Shown: positions 8,044 through 16,354 of the stretch, piece after piece
How positions within the stretch are numbered: position 1 is the first letter of the stretch
Layout: the number at the start of each line of letters is the position of its first letter
Assembly: GCA_910584305.1 (NCBI GenBank)
Contig: CAJTZW010000017.1
Coordinates: 1 to 30,243, forward strand
Reading direction: 5' to 3'
Length of the DNA stretch: 30,243 nt
From: an uncultured Bacilli bacterium
Lineage (GTDB): Bacteria; Bacillota_I; Bacilli_A; RF39; UBA660
Program-made: the position numbers and the translations under genes
Notes under the pieces: generated by a model
Databases searched by the model: none
What the model was told of the DNA's origin: nothing
Seen by the model: the letters and a program-made list of their open reading frames with translations, nothing else

Positions 8044-8608
8044 AGTATATATTATTGGGAATCAATGTATCTAGGTAAGAGAGAAGTTCTTCTTTACGGT
8101 AATTTTTCGGATTTCTTACATATTCTAAACAGATATTGATTACACCACTTACATAGAATTTAGATATAATATCAATTGGAATATCTGTAGATAATGTATG
8201 CTCTTTTGCAATATAATCCTTTACATCTCGAAAACAGGTTTCATATACCATATCCATAACAATACTATTGTTATTTTTAGAGAGAACAGGTACATAAGTA
8301 GAAATATTTTCATCGACATGATCAAAAAATAATCGAATCATCTTCATGAAGTACTCTTTTGGGTGATTCTTCTGATCATTCTCTTCTAGTTTTTTAGTAA
8401 GTTCAGTTTCCAAATCTTTAATTAATGAATCTAAAAGTTCATATTTATCATTAAAATGATCATAAAATGTAGAACGATTGGTCATGGCTATTTTACATAT
8501 ATCTAAAACCTTAATTTCTTCAAACGTTTTTTCTTGCATAAGCAAAATTAAAGCTTCATATAAATGTTTTTTTGTTTTCAACACACGAAGGTCTTCTTTC
8601 TTGTGCAT
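8042..8608 (-). CDS. TetR/AcrR family transcriptional regulator
   Basis: The 188-residue regulator has an N-terminal TetR-type helix-turn-helix at about residues 8-55 (LYEALILLMQEKTFEEIKVLDIC, then TNRSTFYDHFNDKYELL). The C-terminal ligand-binding domain is helical and may be of the TetR_C-like clostridial type. It probably represses both itself and the divergent MMPL operon, because a GTTGGTTAT inverted repeat sits in the intergenic gap. The start is the ATG at 8608, preceded by aggtga. A GTG at 8617 lies within that RBS and is rejected. The inducer is unknown; a hydrophobic compound exported by the MMPL pump would be typical. Confidence 0.9.
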   Translation of the reverse strand: MHKKEDLRVLKTKKHLYEALILLMQEKTFEEIKVLDICKIAMTNRSTFYDHFNDKYELLDSLIKDLETELTKKLEENDQKNHPKEYFMKMIRLFFDHVDENISTYVPVLSKNNNSIVMDMVYETCFRDVKDYIAKEHTLSTDIPIDIISKFYVSGVINICLEYVRNPKNYRKEELLSYLDTLIPNNIY

Positions 8609-8625
8609 ATTTATCACCTAAAATT

Positions 8626-8653
8626 ATTATACGCCAAAACCGACTTTTGTAAA
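8626..8653 (-). promoter_or_regulatory. tetR promoter
   Basis: On the minus strand, TTTACA (8648-8653) and TATAAT (8626-8631) are separated by 16 bases. The -35 and spacer overlap the CCGACTTTTGT arm of the operator region, consistent with autorepression. Confidence 0.65.
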
Positions 8654-8709
8654 TATAACCAACAAAAGTTGGTTATTTATGGATACATTTTCTTAAATTT
8701 GTTGGTTAT
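8640..8709. promoter_or_regulatory. Probable TetR operator region with repeated GTTGGTTAT half-sites
   Basis: A 9-bp inverted repeat, ATAACCAAC (8655-8663) and GTTGGTTAT (8668-8676), surrounds a four-base centre. A third copy of GTTGGTTAT lies at 8701-8709, inside the predicted MMPL promoter. A second overlapping inverted repeat, CCGACTTTTGT (8640-8650) with ACAAAAGTTGG (8662-8672), has one mismatch and overlaps the tetR promoter. This placement fits a repressor acting on both divergent units. Confidence 0.7.
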
Positions 8710-8727
8710 CATACAATTATTTATATA
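8699..8727 (+). promoter_or_regulatory. Candidate promoter of the MMPL operon
   Basis: TTGTTG (8699-8704) and TATATA (8722-8727) are 17 bases apart. The -35 lies within the third GTTGGTTAT half-site. Both hexamers are imperfect, so the exact start is uncertain. Confidence 0.4.
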
Positions 8728-8782
8728 TGTAAATAGACTTTTTTTTTAAAAATGAATAAAATTGTTTAGCAGGAGGGATAAA

Positions 8783-10867
8783 ATGAAAAAGGTTTCAAAG
8801 TGGATATCCAACCATAGCTTAGCAATTGTACTTGTATCAATGATACTTCTTGTACCTACAATGATTGGATACATCAAGACTAGGGTGAATTATGACATAC
8901 TGGTATATTTACCAGATAGTGTAGACACCATTAAAGGTCAAAATGTTTTAACCGAGGATTTTAAAATAGGATCGTATGCCTTTGTAATGGTTAAAGATAA
9001 AACAACATATGAAATGCTAGAACTAGAAGATGATATCAAAGAAATAGATGGAGTAAATCAAGTATTTAGCATTGCTGATGTAATTGGAACAACAATTCCA
9101 ATAGATATGCTTCCAGATGAAGTACAAAGCAAATTATATAAAGATGATGAAACGATCATTTTAGTGACATTTAAAGATTCTATCTCATCTGATGCAACAA
9201 TTGAAGCTGTACGTAATGTACGTGAAGTAGTCAAAGATGCTACTCGTGTAAGTAGTATGACAGCGATGGTAATTGATACTATGGATTTATCGGATCAAGA
9301 ATTTCTAGCATATGTTGTCATTGCTGTGATCCTATGTTTGATTGTACTAGTAGTAGCAACAGACTCTTATATGGTACCAATCTTACTTCTGGCAAATATT
9401 GGTATTGCCATTTTATATAATATGGGGACCAATATTTTCTTAGGTGAAATCAGTTACATAACAAAAGCGATAACCGCCATCTTACAACTTGGAGTAACTA
9501 CAGATTTTTCAATCTTTTTATACCATAAATATGAAGAAGCCAAAAAGGAAAAGAAAAATACAAACAATAAAGAAGCAATGGCTTTGGCAATTACAGAGAC
9601 ATTTAAATCAGTTATGGGGTCATCCCTTACGACTTTTGCTGGATTCTTAGCATTATGTACCATGGACTTAACACTAGGGACCGATATTGGGGTTGTAATG
9701 GCAAAAGGAGTTGTTTGTGGGCTACTTTGTGTCCTTACATTATTCCCAGCATTACTGCTTGTATTTGATAAGATGATAGAAAAAACAAAACATAAAAATC
9801 TCTTACCAAAATTTGAAAGAATTCAAAAATTCTCAATTAAACATTATATAGTAGTAGCAATTGCATTTTGTATTCTAGCCATTCCAGCTTGTATTGGAAA
9901 TGCGAAATATGAAGTATATTATAAACTAGATGATTCACTTCCAAGTGATTTAGGCTTCCAGATTGCCAATGCTACTTTAGCAGAGAAATTTAATATCATA
10001 TCACCAGAGATTATTATAATAGATAAAGACATTCCCGTTAGTGAAGTAGGGGAGTTAGTAGAAGAAATAGAAGCATTAGATGGTATCGATTTTGTAGTTT
10101 CACCATCCACACTTATGGATAGTGGCATGCTAAATATGCTTCCAGATGAATTAAATACATTATTAAATAATGATAAATATCAATTAATTCTTACAAGTTC
10201 TACGTATGAAGTTGCATCCAATGAATTGAATGCGCAAATTAAAACAATTGAAAAAATTGTAAAGGAATATGATGAAAATGGAATGGTAGCAGGAGAAGGA
10301 GCCCTTATGAAAGATTTGGTTACCATCGCAGATCATGACTTTAAAATGGTGAACTATACATCTATTGGCGTCATATTTGTCATTATGGCACTTGTTCTAA
10401 AATCAATTTCACTTCCATTTATCTTAATTGCAACCATTGAATTTGCAATATTCTCAAACATGGCATTCGCATACTTTACATCTACGCAACTACCATTTGT
10501 AGCTTCTATTATAGTAGGTACCATTCAACTTGGAGCTACCATTGATTATGCGATTTTAATGTCAACAAGATATTTAGAAGAAAGAACAAAAGTAAGTGAT
10601 AAGAAGAAAGCTATGAAGAATACTTTGCATTTCACAGTTCCATCTATTATCACATCCGCGCTATGTTTCTTTGGTGCCACGATTGGAGTAGCACTCTATA
10701 CCAAAATTGATATGATTGGATCAATTTGTGAGTTGCTTGCAAGGGGATCCATTATAAGTATGGCAACCGTTATTTTGGTTTTGCCAGCACTTCTTATGAT
10801 TTTCGATAAAGTCATTTTAAAAACAACAAAAATAAAGGAGGAAAATACACATGAAAAGCATGAATAA
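8783..10867 (+). CDS. MMPL/RND-family membrane transporter
   Basis: The 694-residue protein has two repeats, each with a leading helix, a large extracytoplasmic loop (about residues 35-170 and 375-520) and a five-helix bundle. The RND/MMPL proton-relay signature appears in each half: GVTTDFSIF (Asp near 240) and GATIDYAIL (Asp near 586). Such pumps use the proton gradient to export lipids or amphipathic drugs. The start ATG follows aggagg (8771-8776); an in-frame TTG at 8762 precedes the RBS and is rejected. It overlaps the next gene by 17 bases, so the two are co-translated. The divergent TetR regulator likely controls it. The substrate is not known. Confidence 0.92.
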   Translation: MKKVSKWISNHSLAIVLVSMILLVPTMIGYIKTRVNYDILVYLPDSVDTIKGQNVLTEDFKIGSYAFVMVKDKTTYEMLELEDDIKEIDGVNQVFSIADVIGTTIPIDMLPDEVQSKLYKDDETIILVTFKDSISSDATIEAVRNVREVVKDATRVSSMTAMVIDTMDLSDQEFLAYVVIAVILCLIVLVVATDSYMVPILLLANIGIAILYNMGTNIFLGEISYITKAITAILQLGVTTDFSIFLYHKYEEAKKEKKNTNNKEAMALAITETFKSVMGSSLTTFAGFLALCTMDLTLGTDIGVVMAKGVVCGLLCVLTLFPALLLVFDKMIEKTKHKNLLPKFERIQKFSIKHYIVVAIAFCILAIPACIGNAKYEVYYKLDDSLPSDLGFQIANATLAEKFNIISPEIIIIDKDIPVSEVGELVEEIEALDGIDFVVSPSTLMDSGMLNMLPDELNTLLNNDKYQLILTSSTYEVASNELNAQIKTIEKIVKEYDENGMVAGEGALMKDLVTIADHDFKMVNYTSIGVIFVIMALVLKSISLPFILIATIEFAIFSNMAFAYFTSTQLPFVASIIVGTIQLGATIDYAILMSTRYLEERTKVSDKKKAMKNTLHFTVPSIITSALCFFGATIGVALYTKIDMIGSICELLARGSIISMATVILVLPALLMIFDKVILKTTKIKEENTHEKHE

Positions 10868-12467
10868 AATAGTTAGTAGTATTTTAGTATCTATAATGCT
10901 ACTACAACCATTTACGGTTTCCGCACTAGAAAAAACAGAAACAGTATATACAAACTTGGATGCCAATGGAAATGCATACAAATCTATTGTTAACAGCCAT
11001 TTATATATAAATGAAGTAAGGGAAGTAGAGGATGATACAGAACTGAAAACTTTACTAAATATTAACGGAAAAGAAAAATATGTACAAAGTGAGCGATTAT
11101 TAACTTGGAATGCTTCAGGAAAAGATATATTCTATACAGGAACGATTGAAAAGAATCAACCAATTTCTATTAAAGCTACCTATTATTTAGATGGTGTTGA
11201 AACAGAACTTTCTAAAATGATAGGAAAGAGCGGGAAGATAGAGATTGTCCTAGATTTTACAAACAATTGCTATAATGAATCAAAGAATCTATATACACCC
11301 TTTGTAGTAACAGTAGGAACAACATTATCATCAAATACAAATCGTAACATAACCATTAATAATGGAAAAGTAGTAAATACAGGAAAAGATAATATGGTAG
11401 TTGGGATAGCTTCTCCAGGCTTATATGAAAGTTTACAAATTGATGAATTTGCGAGTTTGAATCAAACAATAATTTCCTTTGAAACAACCAGATTCGCACT
11501 TTCTGATATCTATATTGTAGCAACACCTAAAATATTAGAAGATACAGATTTATCTATTTTCGATAAAATGGCAAATTTAACCTCTTCTATTGTTACATTA
11601 CAAGATAGTATGAATCAATTAGAAGAAGGTGTCAAAGCACTTGAAGAAGGAAGCGATGTACTTTCAAACGGGACAAATGAGTTATCTTTAAGTCTAAATA
11701 CAGCACTTGAAGCAGCAAAACAATTAGAAAATGGTTCCATTGTCCTTGATACAGGGGTAAAACAAGTAATTGCGTCTTTAAATGAAGCAAATGCATTGCT
11801 ACAAAATAAAGATATTAGTGGGGCCCTAGCAAACCTTCAAGCATTAAAGATACAAAACACAAATGCAATTACAACATTGCAAAATACCAACGCAACTTTA
11901 GCTGGAACATATACTACCTATAACCTGTCTGCTATGACAGAAGAAGAAATAAAAGTTGCTTTAGCAAGTCAAGGTATAGATAGTGCAACCATTCTAAATG
12001 TAATTACATGTAAGAAAACATATGAAGGAAATATAGGACTCATTCAATTACTAAGTGCAAACAACACAGCAATTGACGCCACGATAGCTTCCCTTACAGA
12101 ATTATCTACCCAAATTACAACATTACTTACAGAGTTAAATACAGCCCTTGTAAAAGTAGAGGAGGGAGTAGGTGCTTTAAGTAGCGGTCTGACCGAATTG
12201 AGAAGTGGAATGAATCAATTATATGAAGGTTCTATTCAATTAAATAATGGAGCAAATACGTTAAAAGAAGGAGTAACAACACTCTCAGCTGGAATTTCGA
12301 CATTCAATGTAGAAGGAATCCATAAATTAACAAACATAGCAAATACAGCGAGTCAATACAGTTATAAGGCAAAAGAGTTAGTACAGCTTTCCAAAGATTA
12401 TAATGGATATGGTTCAAATAATGCAACAAGTACCGTATTCATCTATAAAATGAAATCTGCTAAATAA
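10851..12467 (+). CDS. Secreted heptad-repeat protein, YhgE/Pip-like partner of the MMPL pump
   Basis: The 538-residue protein starts with a signal peptide (MKSMNKIVSSILVSIMLLQP, likely cleaved after VSA near residue 25). A beta-rich domain follows to about 240. Long helical stretches then carry the Leu-x-x-Gly heptad pattern (LEEGVKALEEGSDVLSNGTNEL near 257-280, and again near 440-490). This pattern is typical of YhgE/Pip-like proteins encoded next to MMPL pumps in Firmicutes. Classical YhgE has a C-terminal block of membrane helices; here the chain ends at KMKSAK without one, so it may be secreted or wall/pump associated. The RBS (aaaggagg) lies within the MMPL 3' end. It may be a periplasm-like adaptor for the pump, by inference. 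Confidence 0.82.
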   Translation: MKSMNKIVSSILVSIMLLQPFTVSALEKTETVYTNLDANGNAYKSIVNSHLYINEVREVEDDTELKTLLNINGKEKYVQSERLLTWNASGKDIFYTGTIEKNQPISIKATYYLDGVETELSKMIGKSGKIEIVLDFTNNCYNESKNLYTPFVVTVGTTLSSNTNRNITINNGKVVNTGKDNMVVGIASPGLYESLQIDEFASLNQTIISFETTRFALSDIYIVATPKILEDTDLSIFDKMANLTSSIVTLQDSMNQLEEGVKALEEGSDVLSNGTNELSLSLNTALEAAKQLENGSIVLDTGVKQVIASLNEANALLQNKDISGALANLQALKIQNTNAITTLQNTNATLAGTYTTYNLSAMTEEEIKVALASQGIDSATILNVITCKKTYEGNIGLIQLLSANNTAIDATIASLTELSTQITTLLTELNTALVKVEEGVGALSSGLTELRSGMNQLYEGSIQLNNGANTLKEGVTTLSAGISTFNVEGIHKLTNIANTASQYSYKAKELVQLSKDYNGYGSNNATSTVFIYKMKSAK

Positions 12468-12512
12468 TAGTATGTAGTTGTCTGTAAATTTCAAAAATAT
12501 AAATTTTGTTTC

Positions 12513-12541
12513 TTGACAAAATAGAAAAATAATAATAAAAT
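12513..12541 (+). promoter_or_regulatory. Promoter of the MATE fusion gene, upstream of a terminator
   Basis: TTGACA (12513-12518) and TAAAAT (12536-12541) are 17 bases apart, a near-consensus sigma-A promoter. Transcription would begin near 12548, so the leader contains the terminator at 12562-12602. Confidence 0.7.
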
Positions 12542-12561
12542 TAAATAAGTCGCGACAGCTT

Positions 12562-12602
12562 AATAAGCGTAGAATTCCGAAACATTCTACGTTTATTTTT
12601 TT
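12562..12602 (+). terminator. Intrinsic terminator in the MATE leader (putative attenuator; also ends the MMPL operon)
   Basis: Bases 12562-12575 pair with 12584-12597 (14 pairs, one G-U) around an eight-base loop. T7 follows at 12596-12602. The RBS (gaaggagg) begins at 12605 and the ATG is at 12618, leaving no room for a promoter after the terminator. The MATE transcript must therefore read through it. The same hairpin can stop read-through from the MMPL operon. No ATG-initiated leader peptide was found between 12548 and 12602, and no clear antiterminator pairing was visible by eye. Confidence 0.75.
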
Positions 12603-12617
12603 GTGAAGGAGGAAAAA

Positions 12618-14651
12618 ATGAAAGAACAAACAGAAAACTTTTATTTAACTTCTACTCCAATTAAGAAGTTATTATTAAAATTTTCAATTCCATGTATATT
12701 AGCTATGCTTGTAAGCGCCCTTTATAATATTGTAGATCAAATATTTATAGGAAATAGTGCTGCAGGAACCGCTGGAATCATGGCTACTACGCTCATATTT
12801 CCATTTACTGTAGTAGCACTTGCTTTAGCACAACTTGTTGGAGATGGGTGTGCAGCTTTATTTAGCCTTTCTCTCGGTTCAAAAGATCATAAAACAAGCA
12901 ATAAATGTGTGGGGAATTCAATTGTACTAGTGATTATAATTAGTATTATTTTAGTAGTCCTTGGATTTATATTTATGAATCCAATTCTAAACATTCTAGG
13001 AGCGGGTGGATATAATGTTGAATGTCAGTTATTTGCAAGACAATATTTAAAAATTATTTTAATTGGTATTCCATTTTATATGTTTACTTCTGCAACATCT
13101 TCAATGATTCGTGCGGATGGATCACCTGTATACTCAATGATTTCAACTGTAATAGGAGCTATCATTAATTTAATATTAGACCCAATCTTTATTTTTGGAT
13201 TTAAAATGGGTGTAGAAGGAGCTGCGACTGCTACAATTATTGGGCAAATCGTATCTGCCATCATTTGTGCCATATACTTTAGAAAACCTAAATTAATAGA
13301 ATTTACCAAAAATAGTTTTAAAATGGAATCTCAAGTAATAGGGGAAACATTAAAGTTAGGAATTTCAAGTTTTATTACCCAAGCCTCTATAGCGATTATT
13401 ACTGTTGTTGCAAATAACGTTGTTGGATCGATTGGAGGTGTTCATGCAACAGATGCAGGTGGAGCTTTAGGAATCGTATTTAAAATCTTTGCCATTGTAT
13501 TAGCCTTTAGTTTAGGTGTAGCCGTTGGAGGTCAGCCTATCATAGGGTATAATTATGGAGCAAAACAGTATAAAAGAGTTTTAGAAACATATAAATTGAT
13601 TATAATTTCAAATATTGTAATTGGTATTATTGCAATGCTATTATTCGAATTTGTGCCAAATATTATTGTAGGTATGTTTGGTGGACATGCAAGTGATATG
13701 GCATTCTACCAAGATTATGCATGTTTAAGTTTTAGAATTTATCTAGGTGGTATTTTGCTATGTTGCATCCAAAAAGCAAGTTGTATCTTTTTACAATCCA
13801 TTGATAAACCATATAAGGCAATGATTCTGTCCTTAATGAGAGATGTTATTATTCTTGTACCAGGGGTATGTATTTTAGGACTTTGTGGTAACTTATATAC
13901 AATGTTATGGGCAGGCCCAGTTGCAGATATAGGTGCATTCATAGTAACCGTTATTTTTGCATCTATAGAATGTAAAAAGATTGCTACATTGGTAAAAGAG
14001 AATACCAAAGTTCTTCCATTAGAAGAGAGCAATCACTTTGTAATATCAATTGGTAGAGAATTCGGTAGTGGAGGAAAATATATTGGAGAAGAACTCGCTA
14101 AACGACTTCATATCAAATGTTATGATAACGAACTTCTAGCAAAAGTTTCTAAAGACTACGACATTAGTATGGACACTTTAGAAAAAGTGGATGAAAAACA
14201 AAAATCTAGCTTCTGGTATGGATTTGCTAGCAATTATGTATTTACAGGCGATAAAGAAGCATCTCCGATAAGTGGTGCAGATAATCTTTTCTTAAAACAA
14301 GCCAAAATAATTGAAGAATTATACAATACAGAAAATTGTATCATTATTGGAAGATGTTCTGATTATATATTAAAAAATAAAGAGAATGTAGTCAGTGTAT
14401 TTATATATGCAAGCGATATGGAATTCAAAATAAATAGAAAAAAAGAACTTGAAAATTTAAGTGAAAAATCTGCTATTAAAAAGATACAGGAAATCGATAA
14501 AGAAAGGGCACAATACTATAATCATTTTACATCACAAACATGGGGAGACAAAAATAACTATGATTTATGTATTGATACTTCTAAGCTTGGTGTTGAAAAG
14601 GCCATCGATTTATTAGAATCTTATATAAATCAGAAAATCTCAACCAAATAA
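12618..14651 (+). CDS. MATE-family efflux transporter fused to a cytidylate-kinase-like domain
   Basis: The 677-residue protein has two parts. Residues 1 to about 455 form a MATE (NorM/DinF-like) exporter with about 12 helices, starting PIKKLLLKFSIPCILAMLVS and containing the family-typical ADGSPVYSM and GYNYGAKQYKR segments. From about residue 474 a cytoplasmic domain of about 200 residues follows (VISIGREFGSGGKYIGEELAKRL, IIIGRCSDYIL, a basic segment with RKKEL, then YDLCIDTSKLG). It matches the cytidylate-kinase-like family (Cytidylate_kin2), with a P-loop variant GREFGSGG. The start is the ATG at 12618 after gaaggagg; an upstream GTG at 12603 lies before the RBS. The domain may sense nucleotides or phosphorylate something linked to transport; this is inference. 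Confidence 0.88.
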   Translation: MKEQTENFYLTSTPIKKLLLKFSIPCILAMLVSALYNIVDQIFIGNSAAGTAGIMATTLIFPFTVVALALAQLVGDGCAALFSLSLGSKDHKTSNKCVGNSIVLVIIISIILVVLGFIFMNPILNILGAGGYNVECQLFARQYLKIILIGIPFYMFTSATSSMIRADGSPVYSMISTVIGAIINLILDPIFIFGFKMGVEGAATATIIGQIVSAIICAIYFRKPKLIEFTKNSFKMESQVIGETLKLGISSFITQASIAIITVVANNVVGSIGGVHATDAGGALGIVFKIFAIVLAFSLGVAVGGQPIIGYNYGAKQYKRVLETYKLIIISNIVIGIIAMLLFEFVPNIIVGMFGGHASDMAFYQDYACLSFRIYLGGILLCCIQKASCIFLQSIDKPYKAMILSLMRDVIILVPGVCILGLCGNLYTMLWAGPVADIGAFIVTVIFASIECKKIATLVKENTKVLPLEESNHFVISIGREFGSGGKYIGEELAKRLHIKCYDNELLAKVSKDYDISMDTLEKVDEKQKSSFWYGFASNYVFTGDKEASPISGADNLFLKQAKIIEELYNTENCIIIGRCSDYILKNKENVVSVFIYASDMEFKINRKKELENLSEKSAIKKIQEIDKERAQYYNHFTSQTWGDKNNYDLCIDTSKLGVEKAIDLLESYINQKISTK

Positions 14652-14678
14652 AAAGTAAGTCAGATTGACTTATTTTTT
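14652..14678. terminator. Bidirectional terminator after the MATE fusion gene
   Basis: Bases 14652-14662 pair with 14666-14676 (11 pairs, one G-U) around a three-base loop, with six T residues on the right and A-runs on the left. It serves the MATE gene and the convergent HD-domain gene. Confidence 0.8.
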
Positions 14679-14692
14679 GTATATAAATAATA

Positions 14693-15760
14693 TTAAAAAC
14701 TATATGGCTTGAAATCAAAATCAAATCCTGTATAAGTTGAATGTTTTATATTTAAATAATTGTCTATATTTTCTTTTGCATTTTTTGAAATCTCATTAAT
14801 TCTAAAAATTCCATTATCAGTTTTAATTAGTGGAACAATATATCTTCTTTTACTTTTTACGCTAATACAATATTTTCCATCAATTGGAATTTCACTTCCA
14901 TAAACAGAAGTTGCATTTTGAAATTTCATAAAGTTTTCACTAATATATCGATCTTCGCAATTTATTATTTTATCTATTACTTCTTTTTCAGATAAATTAT
15001 ATAAATCGTCTATTGTCAAATATCCTTTAGCATTCATTGATTTGACTATGTCGGCTAAAAATTGCATTACTGTTCTACCCTTATCACTTACCCATTCTGG
15101 CCATAATTTTGAAATAATATTTATGTACTTTTCACAAATATCAATATTATTAAATCCCAATTCCTCAATTCCTTCTTCATTTTTTAAAATAATAACATCA
15201 TTATAAATTTCCTTTATGCTATCAAGTTCCCAAACTCTATGACATACTAGCCCACTTGAAAAAGTATATTCAAATCTATCAGCACTTAATTGAGGTGTAT
15301 CGTTGTCAGCAATAGGATAAATATGATAATCTGATACTTCTTCAATTTTAATTCCATCCCTTTTTAATAGTCTAGTTATTTCTCTTGAATTTCTGATTAT
15401 TTGTTCTGTCCTTTTTTCTGTTGACTCTTGATGTTCTGAATCGCCATTCATAAAGTCTATACAATGTTTAAAAGTTGGTGTTGCTATATCATGAAATAAT
15501 CCTGCTAATGTTTGTTTCTTATCTTTTGTAAAATGCCATATTATTAAGGCCACACCAACACTATGGTCTAAATTTGAATACCAATATCTAACATTAAATG
15601 CTTTTGAATAATCGGTTCCACAATTCATACTTATTCCATCTATTCTTTGCATTTCAGATGTTTCAATATATTCTAATAACCAATTAGGAAATTCTGGAGA
15701 TAATATATTAAAATATCGCCTTATTTCTTCATTTAATCTTTCTAAATACTTACTACTCAC
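14693..15760 (-). CDS. HD-domain phosphohydrolase
   Basis: The 355-residue soluble protein carries the metal-binding residues of an HD domain: His66 (NLDHSVGVA), His90-Asp91 (AGLFHDIATP) and Asp161 (SADRFEY). The layout resembles dNTP triphosphohydrolase-like HD proteins (YdhJ type), which hydrolyse nucleotides or related phosphates. The C-terminal third has a beta-rich segment (KYCISVKSKRRYIVPLI) I cannot assign. It has its own extended -10 promoter and strong RBS (aaggagga). It is monocistronic and unrelated in direction to the MATE gene. The substrate is unknown. A nucleotide link to the adjacent kinase-like fusion is tempting but unsupported. Confidence 0.82.
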   Translation of the reverse strand: MSSKYLERLNEEIRRYFNILSPEFPNWLLEYIETSEMQRIDGISMNCGTDYSKAFNVRYWYSNLDHSVGVALIIWHFTKDKKQTLAGLFHDIATPTFKHCIDFMNGDSEHQESTEKRTEQIIRNSREITRLLKRDGIKIEEVSDYHIYPIADNDTPQLSADRFEYTFSSGLVCHRVWELDSIKEIYNDVIILKNEEGIEELGFNNIDICEKYINIISKLWPEWVSDKGRTVMQFLADIVKSMNAKGYLTIDDLYNLSEKEVIDKIINCEDRYISENFMKFQNATSVYGSEIPIDGKYCISVKSKRRYIVPLIKTDNGIFRINEISKNAKENIDNYLNIKHSTYTGFDFDFKPYSF

Positions 15761-15792
15761 ATGAAAATCCTCCTTAATTTTTATATGTTTTA

Positions 15793-15801
15793 ATTATACC
15801 A
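15793..15801 (-). promoter_or_regulatory. Extended -10 promoter of the HD-domain gene
   Basis: On the minus strand TGG precedes a perfect TATAAT. No convincing -35 was seen. The start codon at 15760 lies about 33 bases downstream. Confidence 0.6.
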
Positions 15802-15933
15802 TATTTAATCAAATAAAAACTGAAATTATTATGAATTATGTTTGTAAATATTTTTAGTATGTTAAAACGCTTTGTAAAGTAGTAAATTATCTTTAAAATT
15901 TTGCATATAGCCTTAAAATAACGATTTTCTTGC

Positions 15934-15960
15934 AAAAATAAAAGACGCTATTTGCGTCTT
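15934..15960 (-). terminator. Terminator of the htpG-hsp20 unit
   Basis: AAGACGC (15942-15948) and GCGTCTT (15954-15960) form a 7-bp stem with a five-base loop. On the minus strand it continues into TTATTTTT. It begins one base after the hsp20 stop codon. Confidence 0.8.
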
Positions 15961-15961
15961 A

Positions 15962-16336
15962 TTATTGTATTTCAATTTGTCGTTTGTTATTTTCTTCCAA
16001 ACGTTTTGGAATTGCTATAGTTAGAATACCGCCTTCAAAGTTGGCCTTTACAGCATCTTCCATAACTTCTCCTAGATAAAAAGAACGTTCATATTTGCCA
16101 TATACTTTTCTTTCTTTACGGAAGTACTTTTTATCATCTTCGGTTGTTTGTTCTTCTTTTAAAGCTGTAATGGTAATATTTCCTTTGTTCATTTCAATGG
16201 AAATATCACTTTTATCAAATCCCGGTAAATCCAATTCTATAAAGTATGTGTTGTCTTTTTCATAAATATCACAATCCATACGATTAGAACCTACTTCCAT
16301 ATTAAACATATCGTCAAAAAATCTACTTGGTAACAT
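15962..16336 (-). CDS. Hsp20/alpha-crystallin small heat-shock protein
   Basis: The 124-residue protein is a small heat-shock holdase that binds unfolding proteins in the cytoplasm. The alpha-crystallin domain spans about residues 22-110 (CDIYEKDNTYFIELDLPGFDKSDISIEMNKG, then KYERSFYLGE and the family-typical FEGGILTIAIPK). The chain ends with a short tail containing QIEIQ, an I-x-I-type motif used in oligomer contacts. The N-terminal arm is short (MLPSRFFDDMFNM). The RBS is gaaggaa. It lies 18 bases downstream of htpG with no promoter between, so both are transcribed from the CIRCE-controlled promoter. Confidence 0.92.
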   Translation of the reverse strand: MLPSRFFDDMFNMEVGSNRMDCDIYEKDNTYFIELDLPGFDKSDISIEMNKGNITITALKEEQTTEDDKKYFRKERKVYGKYERSFYLGEVMEDAVKANFEGGILTIAIPKRLEENNKRQIEIQ

Positions 16337-16354
16337 AATAATTCCTTCTTTCTT

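Noticed and set aside
8564..8749. 61-codon plus-strand frame across the tetR start and operator region
   Set aside because: It is antisense to the tetR start and runs through the operator; no RBS and a low-complexity hydrophobic product.
12549..12556. GTCGCGAC palindrome in the MATE leader
   Set aside because: It is only eight bases without a loop, too short to claim as an operator or an antiterminator.
12414..12629. 71-codon minus-strand frame across the MATE leader
   Set aside because: It spans a promoter and terminator of the plus strand, has Phe/Ile-rich composition and no RBS.
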